DNA of 64,000 bases, taken from positions 1,922,001 to 1,986,000 of the forward strand of contig JBBELK010000164.1 of the NCBI GenBank assembly GCA_037783545.1, written 5' to 3'. Source of the stretch: Henricia sp. BOLD:AAB3569 (Eukaryota > Echinodermata > Asteroidea > Spinulosida > Echinasteridae). This document shows positions 38,493 to 49,510 of this stretch, piece by piece. Position 1 is the stretch's first letter. Each line of letters starts with the position of its first letter. Both the position numbers and the translations under genes were made by a program. The notes below the pieces were generated by a model, which saw only the letters and a list, made by a program, of their open reading frames with translations, made no database searches and was not told where the DNA came from.

Positions 38493-39133
38493 AGAATGGC
38501 TTAGCATGGAATATATCTGCTTTTATATTGCAAAAAAGGGTTGCCAGCCAAAATTGTGATATGTAGGCCCATGTGATATGTATTTTATAATATTTTGCTA
38601 CTGTTTCTAAAAAAAAACCACAATTGACAGACAGATTTGGCTGGTAACTCATTTTACAAAGCAAATGCATAGTTCCGAGTTTGCCCAGTTAACTCCGCCC
38701 ACTTGGATATTGTTGCTATGCCTCACACGCTATCGTCAGAATGTCCACACACACTGCACAAACCAATTGGACTTTCAACGGAAAGCACAGATTCATTGGA
38801 GAAAACTCAAAGGTATTCATGTTTTAGGGTCGACAGTTGTCTTCGAACACACTGAGTAAAGGGCCAGTAATACAGGGATGTCATATCATCATGAAATACA
38901 TGCTTTCTTACCTTTGAACAGCGAATCGTCCGGCCTTGAAACCAAAAATTCACCCGGATCACCGCATACAACACTACAAACTGTATGTTGTTGTGTTGAT
39001 GTGAGGCAATGCACTTTGACCTATGTGGGCGATGTCTGCTATCTCTGTTGTGATTGGTCGGCGGGTTCGGCTTGATTGACAGGTCGGAACTATGCATTCC
39101 GTGCTCAGAATATTTTGTGCTAAACAGTGCCGT
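38493..39133. mobile_element. MITE family C copy split by a family B element
   Basis: The left part has 'tggcttagcatgg', 'gggttgccagccaaaattg' and 'ttttacaaagcaaa'; the right part resumes at 39099 with 'ccgtgctcagaat' and 'gtgctaaacag'. The 435-bp family B element lies between them. Confidence 0.6.
38664..39098 (+). mobile_element. MITE family B, copy 1 (435 bp)
   Basis: Starts AATGCATAGTTCCGAG and ends TCGGAACTATGCATT, giving terminal inverted repeats of about 15 bp. Copies at 44976-45421 (same orientation) and 52155-52591 (inverted) match over their full length. Frames running through it (for example 38807-39097, minus) belong to the repeat. Target duplication not resolved. Confidence 0.8.
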
Positions 39134-39388
39134 CTTTTACTGCAGAAAAAATGCTTTGCCTAGACTGATTTCCGATTCACAAGATTGTTTGTATTCCACT
39201 TAACGCATAATTATATTCTAATGAAAGTAGTATATAACCAGTCTAGGCAGGGAATTGCTTTCTGGAGCAAGATGGTGGACAGTTGCTTCTTCAGGGAGTC
39301 ACGAAGTCCGGGAGTCCATTGTATACAGGTCAGTGTTTATTTTGTGCAAACAGTAAGCCCCACAAAAGACAATGGTGCATATTGAGCT
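39134..39388. other. Unassigned DNA
   Basis: Nothing recognised. Confidence 0.35.
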
Positions 39389-39389
39389 C

Positions 39390-39610
39390 GTGCCAATGAC
39401 GTCATTTTGGGAGTCAAATAATGCCGCGTCGTTGTGGAAGCAATGTGCGTGCGCGTTGTGTGTGTCCACAGCGTGCGTAACGCGCACTGCTATGGCTCCC
39501 ATTGGTTAATTAAACCACGTTACGCCCACCAGAGACACACACAACGCGCACGCACATTGCTTCCACAATGACTCAGCATTATTTGACTCCCAAAATGGCG
39601 TATTTGCACG
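39390..39610. mobile_element. Long hairpin MITE, 220 bp
   Basis: 'gtcattttgggagtcaaata', 'gttgtggaagcaatgtgcgt' and 'gcgcgttgtgtgtgt' on the left are mirrored in order on the right, ending 'gactcccaaaatggcg'. GC-rich arms; no coding capacity. Confidence 0.75.
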
Positions 39611-39810
39611 TGTTCGAAGGGGGTCAATATTTTAGCAAATAAAAAATGGAACATTACATAATTCTGATTAAAACAGAAAACCGATCACGATGTTGTCTTT
39701 TATTAATTACAAGATATTTATTGACTCCATAAAGCCTTGTTTTATTAACAAAAATGTTGAATACAATTAGGACGCAATGAACTCGTCTTAACTTTTGTGA
39801 AATTGATCCC

Positions 39811-40342
39811 AGGGGCGGTATTCAATTCAGTACTTAAGCCAAATATTTAAGAATTTTACTTAGTTTTTGGCTAAACTAAAATACTTAGCCAAAATCGGTA
39901 TTCAATTCGCAAGTGGCTAAGTTTTTTACTTTAGAAAAATACTTAGAACATTTGGTATTCAAATGGTTCTTTTTGGGAAAGTATTTTACTTAAATTTGAG
40001 AAGGCAGGAAAGCACACTTAAGCAATTTTTTACATACATCACACGCATACTGCAACCGGTTTAGACCGGTTTTGTTTTGGTGCGCGTGTTGTGCGTTTTG
40101 CGTGAGAAAAACGCTTATGAGAAGGCGCGGTTCATGGCGCGTCCCACGCTGTATTCGATTGGCTGTTTAGGGAGTTCGGCGCTCTGCGTTCATTTGTAAC
40201 GTCACAATTTATCTATTGTATTTGACTTACTAAAGTAAAATTCTTAGAAGGCTTTGAATACGAGATAGGTCATTTTCTTAGCCAAGCCAAATACTAAGTA
40301 AAGTTTTTACTAAATTTAAGTATTGAATTGAATACCGCCCCT
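39811..40342. mobile_element. MITE family I (about 530 bp)
   Basis: Arms GGGGCGGTATTCAATTCA and TGAATTGAATACCGCCCC. The interior repeats 'tacttag' / 'ctaagta' motifs. It lies at the G-H junction that is intact at 47650. Confidence 0.75.
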
Positions 40343-40410
40343 GGTCTCAGTGGCTAGTTGATAATTTGTACTAAATGGCGAGACCTGTTACTTGATTTAA
40401 ATACATGACC
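40341..40410 (+). repeat. Family H unit
   Basis: 'tctcagtggctagttga' ... 'ggcgagacctgttactt' ... 'aaatacatgaccagg'. Same unit at 47475, 47648 and (inverted) 49558. Confidence 0.6.
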
Positions 40411-40487
40411 AGGGACCGATTTCAAAAAGTGCTATGACGCGTCTTAGGAAGGGTCAGTCTTCTTATCTTGGGTCGTTGGTATGGCAA

Positions 40488-40995
40488 TAGACCGTATCGA
40501 ATAGCCGCCATTTCGTGGGGCACCTTTTGTTACTTAAACCGTAACGGTTCAACAATGGGGTACCGTGGCCGAGTGGTTTGGGTCATTGACTCGTAATCAT
40601 GGGTGAAAACTTGGGGTTGCGGGTTTGAATCCGGCTGCGGTACCTGTGCCTTTGGGCAAGGCACTCAACCACACTTGCTCCATCCTTCGGAAGGGATGTA
40701 AAGCCGTTGGTCCAGTGTGTTAGGTAATGGTAACGCACTCTAAAGATCCCAGAGCATTCTTTCTCGAAGAGCAAGGGGATATTCCCCGGTGTCTCTGGTC
40801 ATTTCTAATTCGAATTCTTCATGGGTTTCCTTACGCTTGCGAGTGACAGTGCAATGAGCACTATTGAGGAATCCTTGGTATGAATACCAGAAAGAAATAA
40901 TAATAATAATAATAAAAGCACAATATGTGCAACCATGCATGTCCTCGAGGAACAAAGAAACTGCCCACGAAATGGCGGCTATTCGATACGGTCTA
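40488..40995. mobile_element. MITE family E, copy 2, carrying a SINE
   Basis: TA then GACCGTATCGAATAGCCG on the left; CGGCTATTCGATACGGTC then TA on the right. The inner 'tgtgcaaccatgcatgtc' matches copy 1 in inverted orientation. The SINE at 40559-40916 sits inside. Confidence 0.75.
40559..40916 (+). mobile_element. tRNA-derived SINE, full-length looking
   Basis: The 5' part resembles a tRNA: RNA polymerase III A box TGGCCGAGTGG (40566-40576) and B box GGTTTGAATCC (40622-40632), with GGTACC...GGTACC acceptor-like ends. The body carries TTTGGGCAAGGCACTC, and the tail is an (AAT)n run at about 40897-40914. It is interpreted as a SINE, not a tRNA gene, because of the long body and tail and its position inside a MITE. 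Confidence 0.8.
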
Positions 40996-41458
40996 TAGAC
41001 CAGTTGCGTGTATAGTTTGCATAAGTCCTGGGGCCAATTTCATGGCGCTGCTAAGCACAAAAATTTGCTTAGCACAGGATTTGTTTGCTTTATAAAATGG
41101 AATACAAGCCAAAATTGTAAGCCAATTCGTGTTCTTCGCAAGAGTAGAAGAATACCTTTCAATACACATAACTTACGATTTTGGCTGGCAATCCATTTTT
41201 GCAAAATAAAGCAAACAAATCCTGTGGTAAGCAAATGTTTGTGCTTAGCAGCGCCATGAAATTGGCCCCTGGAGTCACGCCTTATATTTACATAAATGCT
41301 AGAGTCCCGCCTTCGTGCTATATGGCGTTCGCGTACGAGTGACTCAAGCACCATACTATATCTGCCAGGTAGTCTGGTGCTCGACTCACTCGCATGAGCG
41401 CCATATAGCGTGAAGGCGGGAGTCTAGGATTATGCAAATCTATCACGCAACTGGTCTA
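40996..41458. mobile_element. MITE family F, split by a family C MITE
   Basis: Arms TAGACCAGTTGCGTG and CACGCAACTGGTCTA, abutting the right TA of family E copy 2. The inner arms 'cccgccttcgtgctatatgg' and 'ccatatagcgtgaaggcggg' pair. The family C element interrupts the left arm. Confidence 0.7.
41029..41270. mobile_element. MITE family C, intact copy (about 242 bp)
   Basis: TGGGGCCAATTTCATGGCGC on the left, with the complement ending 'gaaattggcccct' on the right. Inner arms are TTTGCTTAGCA, 'ttgtttgcttta' and 'caagccaaaattgtaag'. The best-preserved copy in the window. Confidence 0.8.
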
Positions 41459-41683
41459 TTTAAGGACGCATTGAACTCGTCTTAACTTTTGTGAAATCGA
41501 CCCTAGGCCTTATACAAGTTTTATCAGGCCTGAGGATTACAATACAGTTTGAGCGGAAGCGGAATTGGCCCAAAGGTGTTTCAGTAATTTAAGAAAATAC
41601 AAAAATGTTCTTCCGTAAGCACCCCGTCTCTCAAAAGCACCCCATGGAATGTCAGATCGACAAGAGTTATTGCCACAGAATTA

Positions 41684-42526
41684 TCATGGTTTTTCCACAC
41701 ATTGTTGGTAGTGACTCATGAATGAGTTCTTGTTCATTGGAACTGGTTGTACAATTACTGGAGACGGTGTTGACGGAACTTTCCTTGCTGTCGGGTAGGC
41801 AGGCGGGCCTGGCGACGCGCTGGCCGGTACCCCGTGTGTGCTGTCTCGCGGTGATGTGCTCAGATAACCGGGGAACGGGTAGCCACTGAAGTAGGGCGGT
41901 GGTGGAGCCGGTGAAGCGTGTACTTGGGACTGGTTGACGTAACTAACAACCCTTTTCATTTCCTCCAGAGCGCTAGCCTGCATCATGATGTAGTTCTTAG
42001 CTAAGAGGAGGGTGGCGATTTTGGAGAGTTTTCGCACGGAGGGACCGTGTGCGTATGGAATGACCGAGCGAAGCTCATCCAAGGCGTCGTTTAAGTCGTG
42101 CATGCGGCGTCGCTCCCGGGAGTTGATGTTCAATCGGTTGTGCTTGGAACTCTTAGCCGTTGCCTTCCCGTTTTTACCCCCTGACCTCTTAGACCGCCGC
42201 TGACCTCCTCTATCCTCCTCCACATCCAAAGTCACAGGCGATTGTGCCTCGCAGTTTCTCGCGTCACCCTGCGAGACTTTGTGGTGGATCTCACGGTCAG
42301 AATCAGTTGACGATGAATTCCCGTCAGAACTTTCGCGGTAACCTGTCAGATTTTGGGAGGCCCTGTCCACGCCGAGAGGATCCCAGTGTAAACCATCCAT
42401 CTTCACGGCTGTGTCCACCATTTTGTCCAGGGTCGACGCCACGGTTATGTGACGGTGTGTGTCTGGGGGTTCCGGCCCGTTGACTTTTGAACTCTCCATG
42501 GAGCTGTAGTTGACTTGCCAGGACAT
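41684..42526 (-). CDS. bhlhe22/23-like: bHLHe22/e23 (Beta3, Olig-family) transcription factor
   Basis: This is a nuclear DNA-binding regulator. In vertebrates the family acts mostly as E-box repressors in neuronal specification. Numbering from the upstream ATG at 42601 gives 305 residues; the bHLH domain is about 156-224, with [20 protein letters not shown], then the family-diagnostic [20 protein letters not shown] and LAKNYIMMQ. The Glu and Arg residues of the ERRR basic region that contact the E-box are present. The N-terminal half is Ser/Asp-rich with basic KRSGGKNGK; the tail is Pro-rich and ends CVEKP, like the HEKP end of BHLHE23. I prefer Met26 (42526), with A at -3, over Met1, which has a poor context and a repetitive [10 protein letters not shown] leader. 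The coding sequence is uninterrupted, as in vertebrates. Orthology to e22 versus e23 cannot be resolved here. Confidence 0.93.
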   Translation of the reverse strand: MSWQVNYSSMESSKVNGPEPPDTHRHITVASTLDKMVDTAVKMDGLHWDPLGVDRASQNLTGYRESSDGNSSSTDSDREIHHKVSQGDARNCEAQSPVTLDVEEDRGGQRRSKRSGGKNGKATAKSSKHNRLNINSRERRRMHDLNDALDELRSVIPYAHGPSVRKLSKIATLLLAKNYIMMQASALEEMKRVVSYVNQSQVHASPAPPPPYFSGYPFPGYLSTSPRDSTHGVPASASPGPPAYPTARKVPSTPSPVIVQPVPMNKNSFMSHYQQCVEKP

Positions 42527-42601
42527 GTTGATATAGTTGTTGGCACACAAGTTGGCATACAAGTTGTTGGCATACAAGTTCGGGCCAAGCTCTATACGCA
42601 T
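42527..42601 (-). other. Possible N-terminal extension of the bHLH protein
   Basis: An in-frame ATG at 42601 would add 25 residues ([20 protein letters not shown]...). The underlying DNA is a short direct repeat ('gttggcatacaagtt' and variants), its Kozak context has T at -3, and it looks like 5' UTR. Confidence 0.5.
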
Positions 42602-42626
42602 TTACAACAAACAGATTTAATCAAAA

Positions 42627-43240
42627 CCTGCAAATATTTTGGATGCCTGTGCATGCAATATCCAGTTAGTCGTGCACCAGATGTGTTGAACCAAAATAAT
42701 CACCAAAATGTACAATTTAATCGTTTTTACGGCACACTAACCCCGTTTTGTCATTCTTATGGTTAAGTAGACCAAACACCCACGATGATTTAGAAGATAT
42801 AAGTCAGAATTACACATGTTGCAGTCGGCGATATAGTTGGTGTGTCGTGTCGTGTCTTCGCTGCCACTTAGCGCTAAAGTACCACCGTCAAGTGTGCGCG
42901 ATCTCCCAAACACTCAAAAATCTCCAGACTTTCAATAGAGCAACGGCCGAACGAAAACTATGACAAGTACTATTATAGCTGATGTCCAGTAAATACCTGA
43001 ACGATGTCTTGACTACCAGGCAGCCGAGACCAGGTTTCGCCGTGTGTACGTTGCGATTCACCGCCGACCAGACGCTCGCGTGCCAGCGCACTCGAACTCA
43101 AGTCCAATGTTGATCTTAACCATCCAAAGCTCGTCAGAGTACTTGCACAGCTGAGCCCTTGAAAGAACAATCTGGAGTCTTCCTCTTTTGTTTTCTATCC
43201 CCGAGACTCGTGTACGACTAGCAGCAGACGGGCGCGCGTG
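42627..43240 (-). other. Probable 5'-UTR exon and intron of the bHLH gene
   Basis: On the minus strand, the donor CAG|GTATTT (intron starts 42996) and acceptor TTTGCAG|G (intron ends 42627) bound a 370-bp intron. The upstream exon would run from about 43240 to 42997. Inferred from splice consensus and the TATA box only. Confidence 0.5.
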
Positions 43241-43260
43241 ACCCAGGGAGTACAGGAAGG

Positions 43261-43268
43261 GTTTTATA
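43261..43268 (-). promoter_or_regulatory. TATA box of the bHLH gene
   Basis: TATAAAAC on the minus strand, about 660 bp upstream of the ATG and followed by the GC-rich stretch expected of a first exon. A start site near 43238 would fit the usual spacing. Confidence 0.5.
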
Positions 43269-44975
43269 CGCGAGCGGGCGAGTCAGTTCCCCTAGAGCAC
43301 CCGGGTCGGCCTCTGCACATTGTCCGGACGCCAGTTCGTACATTGATATGTCAGTTCAGATAAAGCCAGGGCCATTGGCATCACCTAATTAATTAATCAG
43401 ATCACAATATGACAGCGTATCCTGGGGTCGAGTACGAAGTGGGACGATGTGCGAGGCAGCTTGTACGGGATCAGTGGATCGCGGTAGGCGGCCGACGACT
43501 GTTGCATGCACGGTCATAATCCCATAAGAAGGGGATACGCGTTGCATGCCTTCAGTCGCATCGCAGTGATCTAAACTCAAATAAAGCAGTGCCAATAGTG
43601 ACAGGATTTTAATGAACTCTTATCGTATATTGTGTCTGAAATAATTGAAATAAAAAGAAGCAAACAGTCGCGAGTTCGCGTTTTAGATGCCGCAAACAGC
43701 CGTCGGTCCCGCGTCGACGGAGATGGCCTATCGTCACATCTGGTCGTCCCGACATCGCTAGCACTTAAATAAATGATGGCTTTTATACGGCAGCCGGGCC
43801 GGGCCCCAAGTTATGGAAATCGACTTGCAATGTCTGACATGACTTCTTTATCCATTAAAGTCAGGTTTACAAAAGAAGTTACACACCTCAATTATAAGGG
43901 ACATTATTTTTGCCGCGTCCATTTATGAAATATGGATGAGCGTAATTTGTGGGCCGGTAACGCACGCGTGGACGAAGATAAATGGGTTGATCACGGGTAC
44001 CAGAAGGGGGCGTTTACGCTGCATTTTGCATAATGCTGGATATTGGGAACCAGTCGAAACACGTTATATGTCAAACAAATTGTGAAATTAAGAAAGTTAA
44101 GATCCTTTAATTATTTTTGAGGGGCGCTTTTGGTTTGGGGTTTAGGTTTTTTATGTTTTTACTTTTTGCATCTGCAGTTTGGGTTTTAGTTGTTTGGCTT
44201 ATACTGCAGATATTGAATTGAACTGGATAACAAAAACTACCATTCTGATAATTTAGGTTGTGATGAGAGGAACATCCTTTAACATTCGAAATTCCCTCCT
44301 TCAGAAGAAATGCTCTCAGGGAATTTGAGGACAATGCGCAACTTCAAGAGCCCTTGAATATCATCGGAAACTTCGAGTGGTTTAATCGGCTTAGTGATTA
44401 CCCCTTAACATTAGGCAATCCGGTCCTAAATAGCCCCTAAAACCATCTTGGGTCTGATGGTCCTATTTTCCGGCAAAGAACAACAATGATCGCCGCGACG
44501 AAATGAAAAGCGTCCCCCGTCCCTGCTCGCCGAATCGTGCCCGGATCAGGCATGCATGAGTTCTCCTGCATAATGGCGCTGCCCCGGAAAATGCGACTTT
44601 CCCCCAAAACCCCACGCACGCCATATGTCCGACAGCCGTTCTCGACGCACCGACGAACCGTGAATATCCTAAAATTCCACCGGGAGAATGTCCCGCCGCG
44701 TCCACCCCGGGAGTTGTCGAGGATCGCGCGGTTTGCCTCGTTTCATCTTGTAGCAATTTTGCGAAGAGTAGAAAATTGCGTTTTTCGTCCCTCCCATCGC
44801 CAGATTTGTTTGACATTTTTAAGACAACATATACTAGGTCTACAACCGAAAGGTTGAAAGTTAAAAACACTTGTTTGACGTTATTTACGCATTTAAGCAA
44901 AATATTACCGATGTATTACCCGGTGCATAAACTTTCACGAGAATCAGAGATTCTTGTTTTCAACGTCGGCAACCC
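43269..44975. other. bHLH upstream region, no other gene
   Basis: Likely to contain cis-regulatory DNA. Visible motifs include a TAATTAATTAAT homeodomain-type cluster (43387-43398) and TTTGCATAAT (44026-44035, POU-like). Anonymous frames at 44463-44900 were not recognised. Regulatory function is inference from position. Confidence 0.35.
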
Positions 44976-45421
44976 AATGCATAGTTCCGAGTTTGCCTAG
45001 TTAGCCCCGCCCCCTTGGATATTGTTGCTATGGCTCACACGCTATCGTCAAAATGGCGACACACAACGCACAAAGCAATGGGACTTTTAACGGAAAGCAC
45101 AGATTCATTGGAGAAAACTCAAAGGTATTCATGTTTCAGGGTCGACAGTTATCTTAGAACACACCGAGTAAAGGGCCAGTAATACAGGGATGACATTATC
45201 ATGACATACGTGCTTTCGTACCTTTGAACAACGAAACGACCGGCCTTGAAACCAAAAATTCACCCGGATCATCGCGTACAACACTGTACAAACTGTATGG
45301 GGCAGAACATCGCGTGATGTAACAATGAGACAGTGCACTTTGACCTATGTGGGTGATGTCTGCTAGCTCTGTTGTGATTGGTCGGCGGGTTCGGTTGATT
45401 GACAGGTCGGAACTATGCATT
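44976..45421 (+). mobile_element. MITE family B, copy 2 (446 bp)
   Basis: AATGCATAGTTCCGAG start and TCGGAACTATGCATT end. Colinear with 38664-39098, including 'cacacgctatcgtcaaaatg', 'cagggtcgacagttatctta' and 'gattggtcggcgggttcgg'. Confidence 0.8.
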
Positions 45422-46456
45422 AATTTTGATGATAAACTCTGCAACTATATGTGCTGCGCCATATTTGAAATTTTGAAAGGGATGACGTCAACCATGCAGC
45501 GATTGCATGGATGACGTCAAGATTGATGCCTTGTTTTCCGACTTCCATACGCCGTGAAGTATGTAAAAACCTGTTGTGACCTGACTCACGCCCTCTCAAG
45601 TCCGAGCGCCGAATTCATGTAGCATAATTAAACATTCAATTAAAGCATTTCAATATAAAAGGAAACAACAAATGTTTGTATAATTACAGAAAGATAACTG
45701 GTAATTAAATTAATAAAAAATAAAACGCATATAAATGATTGTTGTTTCAGTCTACCGTTTGACTAAAAAAAAAGCTTATTTTATACTGCAAAATTTGCTA
45801 CATGGACACCACTGTATGTGATACAACTCATGGAATGACCACAAATGTTAAATGGACAGTCTTAGAAAAAAACAAAAACAATATTATGATAAAAAGTAAT
45901 AATAAGACCGAGAAACACGTTGTTTCTTTCGTTTGTCCTTATCTATTTTTCTTCTCCGAGACTCCTAGCGATCGAGTGCGGCCCCGGGAGACCTCAATCC
46001 ATTACGGGGGGATCGGCCGCGAAAGACGGCGCATCTGTTCGGTGGTTACACGGTGTCATCCTATATAGCGGGAATTTTGATGGATCGAGTTTTTGTTCGG
46101 TCGTTGGCGCGGAACAGTGAACAGCGAAACTTGACATTATATAGACGACTTTAAAATAACACGTTTAGCACCCAATTTTTTATAATTTATGAAATTGGAG
46201 ATGTGCCTTTTTCTGTGAGCCTTTGGCACAAAACACAATAAAGGGGAATAGTAAGTAAGCATTTTTGCTAATGGCAGTAAATTATCAAAATGTTCGTTCT
46301 CTGCTAAATTATAGGTGATCTTAAAAGTTATAAGGTCCATGGCATGCGTAAGATTAATTTCTGCGTAAATTTACATGATAAAAATATCCTATATATTAGG
46401 AACCGTCCAGAGCAGTCCAGAGTCAACATTTTCAACATTTACGGAAAAGCGTATAT
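45422..46456. other. Unassigned DNA
   Basis: No gene recognised. Anonymous 88-codon frame at 45802-46068. Confidence 0.4.
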
Positions 46457-46519
46457 AGGGGAGGGGGTGGGGGAGGGAGGGAGGGAGGGGGGGTTGGGGG
46501 GGGGGGGGGGGGGGGGGGG
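46457..46519 (+). repeat. G-rich run
   Basis: About 60 bases of almost pure G with GGGAGGGAGGG and more than 20 consecutive G. It can form G-quadruplexes and its exact length is prone to sequencing error. Confidence 0.9.
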
Positions 46520-47179
46520 TTCGAGGGCCGCGTACGACCTTACATGCATGCACTGTAAAATGTTGATAACAAATGTTGATAAGTAGTATTTCGGGTGGAG
46601 GGAGAGGGTCTTGAAAGATACGCTTTGCAGAACTGTGAAAATGTTGACAACTTTGGACAGCCCCTTAAATATTTTCCCTTTTCGGGATGCCAACTTAAAT
46701 TCAACCTGAATATAATGTTCACCCGCTTGTGCACTATTTGAAGGCATACCTACCGAAGCGATATATTTCTTGATATTTTTATGCTCGTCCCATTAAGATA
46801 CGCTTTTAGCGGAGCAGATGTTCCGGTGGTCCCCAGCGAGTTGAAGAGTAAATTAGGAGCCGAATTATCTACCGTCTTGTCCGTATGCGCGGTTGTAGCT
46901 TAGCCGGTAACTGAATTACAGACGGGGAGAGGGGCAAAAAATGACTGTGTTGCGCAGCGGAGACCGTGCATCGGTTCACCGCGCCACGAAACATCAATTA
47001 TTATGATGTATTTCACACAGCGGTCGGGTTGACAACGACCCTGCGATTGCAAGGGAAAAAACACGCAAAATAATTTAAGAGTATGCTGAAATGAAATTTG
47101 ACACCTAAGACACAAAACACGTCTTGTCTACAAACTCCAAGATACATGAACCCTCTTGCACCCCTCTCCGCCCAAATGG
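46520..47179. other. Unassigned DNA
   Basis: Nothing recognised. Confidence 0.35.
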
Positions 47180-47415
47180 TACAGGTAAATACTGTTAGGG
47201 GAACTCAACTAATTGCTGGGGGTAAACCGTGATGGACTGGCATCCCATCCAAGGGGAGTATAGCAATGCTCCTAGTCACCCCACGCCATGGAAACTATAA
47301 ATAACAACCTGTTGGGGAAACCCACCTAACTGCTGGAAGTAAACCTGCGATGGACTGGCATCCCATCCAAGGGGAGTAGCAATGCTCCTATAGTCACTCC
47401 ATATCATGGATACCT
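47180..47415. repeat. Tandem duplication, about 117-bp unit
   Basis: Two units, each with 'tgatggactggcatcccatc' / 'cgatggactggcatcccatc', 'caaggggagta' and 'agcaatgctcct', starting near 47192 and 47309. Confidence 0.75.
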
Positions 47416-47474
47416 GGAAGTGAATACCAGTATATAGTATGCGCCAGTTGGCTCATAAAACAATTAGTGTATGA

Positions 47475-47715
47475 CCAGGTCTCAGTGGTTAGACGACAAT
47501 TTTGTACTAACTGGCGAGACCTGTTATACGGCCAATTTCACAAAGCGCTAACACGCGTCTTAGGGAGGGTCACTCTTCTTATCTTGGGGTATTGCTATGG
47601 GAATTAGGATGCTTTGAACTTGTCTTAACTTTTGTGAAATCGATCCCAGGTCTCAGTGGTTAGTCGACAATTTTGTACTAACTGGCGAGACCTGTTACTT
47701 CATTTGAATACATGT
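47475..47715 (+). repeat. H-G-H alternating repeat
   Basis: A family H unit (47475-47525), an undisturbed family G unit (about 47527-47650, with 'caatttcacaaagcgcta' and 'acacgcgtcttagggaggg'), then a second H unit (47648-47715). This shows that G and H form an alternating array. Confidence 0.65.
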
Positions 47716-49510
47716 ATTTCACCTTTCTGTTCTTTTTAACACAACATACACAACTTCACCCTTCTCGCCTGTGAAACTTTCCATCTCTGTCCCCCGTCTA
47801 TTTTCATCCCCCTACCACCTCTCCAACCCCCATCAGGTTGTGTCAAACATCGAATCTCGGTGAACGTGCGGAAGCCACAGTCAAACGTTGTGTAAACACG
47901 ACAAGACAGGACAGCGTTTATCCCGCGTATGTTTACGTTTAATCGAGTTGTGATACCTCCATCTGGTTCGTATTTTCGTTCGGTCTTTGGGTAAGGGTGG
48001 CGGGATAGGGGCGGAGTTTTGGCTGATTGGGGGCGGGGCTTTTGGAGGTTTCGTTGGGGAGGCTGTGTGCACCGCTTCAATAAATAATTTAATCAATGAC
48101 AATGATATCAAAAATAATGTATTGTTATAAATACAATTGGGAATCGGTAACTAAAATGTATTGTGATTAGCTTAAATTTCCTAATAAATTGGGGTTTGAC
48201 TTTTTTCACTGGTGCCCGCACGTGCGTTATATTGTACATATGCCGTCAATTTACAAACACGCCCCTGGCTAGTACGGTAACCCGTTGAGAAAGTGATCAA
48301 TTGCAAGCGAGACATCTTTTATACCAAAAGCGGCCGGTCACTTCTACATATATAGAGACCATCTGAAAATGGCAACAAATGTTTAAATTGGAGCATATCG
48401 GCGCATATCGGCACACTTACGATATTATTAAATGGCATATCTTTGTCATGTCGCTTTAGATTGATTCCAAAACGTGGAAGAAATACTCTTAATTACTCCA
48501 TGTCCATAATCAGTACAACTGACAGGACCATTTGGCAAGATAAGCCCGTCTGCGGTGCAGTAATCCCGGGGCGTTACGTCCGAAACATGGCATTTGTGCT
48601 GGGCGTCCCGCGCTGTCTTTTTAGGCCAACCAATCACAAACAACCTTTCATCGCTTAAAATTTCATCAACGCATCCCGCCAAAAAAAGGCAAACCAATTT
48701 GCGCGGGAAATCAGAACATGTATATACTAAGATCGATTAGCCACGGCTCGGCAAAAACCAATCTGGTTTCCAAAATCCTCTGGATCTACGTCCTTATGCC
48801 GTCATTGATATGTGTCAATCGAACAAAATACTGAAAGCTTCGCGCGCGGGATTATGGCGGTGAAAAAGTAATTTCACTAATTGAATCGCGCCAAAATTGC
48901 AAGAAGCGCGCGCGAAACACGAGTGCATTAAGCGATGGCATATTGTCGGGTCGTCTGCCCGCGATCTCTCAGGACGGCAATTAGCCGTTCTCGTGCCAAG
49001 GGGAGGGATATTCACATTCTTTTTTTAATTCTTTAAAGGTGCATCATCTACGGAGGGGCAAAAATTTGAATTAAAAACAAAATTTATGCTGAATTTATCA
49101 CCCACGAAAAGGGCGCTTTTACGTCCTACAAAAGTTCATAAAATTTATCTATTTTATAACTCCGCATTAGTGGATTTTTACCAATAAACTGCGAAAAAAA
49201 TATTTAAATTTATCGTTAGATGTAAAAAACATGCCCGACCTTTAATTTTGTTCGTCGATCCATTGACGGTTCAAACTGATGAAATGATCTCAGGAGCACG
49301 CCATTTAGAGGAAGAAACTCAAGGAATTTGGCAGAATCATCGGTGCCACGGGTTCTAAGTGACTGGTGAGTGAAATGTTGCAGTCGAATAATCCGCTTTC
49401 CGATGAAAAGTTGGGGGAAATTTGCTCCTTTTGGGAGGTAAATGGTTCGGGAACTGGCCTGAAAACACTGGACACCATGATGGGGTGGGGTATGGGGTCG
49501 GGGCAGGTCA
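47716..49510. other. No gene recognised
   Basis: Anonymous frames only, the longest 114 codons at 47736-48080 (minus). Confidence 0.4.

Larger units (their letters stand above)
39768..41507. mobile_element. Multi-level nest of non-autonomous elements
   Basis: A family G half-copy (39768-39810) is followed by element I, a family H unit, and a second family G copy (40409-41507). That G copy has been opened by family E copy 2, itself split by a SINE, and by element F, itself split by a family C MITE. Uninterrupted relatives elsewhere (47475-47715, 34996-35150, 35717-35965) show what each layer looks like undisturbed. The nest ends 177 bp from the bHLH stop codon. Confidence 0.75.
40409..41507. 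mobile_element. MITE family G copy expanded by insertions
   Basis: The left end has 'ccagggaccgatttcaaaaa' and 'gacgcgtcttaggaaggg'; the right end has 'aggacgcattgaactcgtct' and 'gtgaaatcgaccctagg'. The unexpanded form at about 47527-47650 is only about 125 bp. Confidence 0.65.

Noticed and set aside
40559-40640. A possible tRNA gene (A and B boxes present)
   Set aside because: It is the head of a 358-bp SINE with a non-tRNA body and an (AAT)n tail, inserted in a MITE.
42012-42548. Several open frames on both strands over the bHLH exon
   Set aside because: Shadows of the high-GC bHLH coding sequence.
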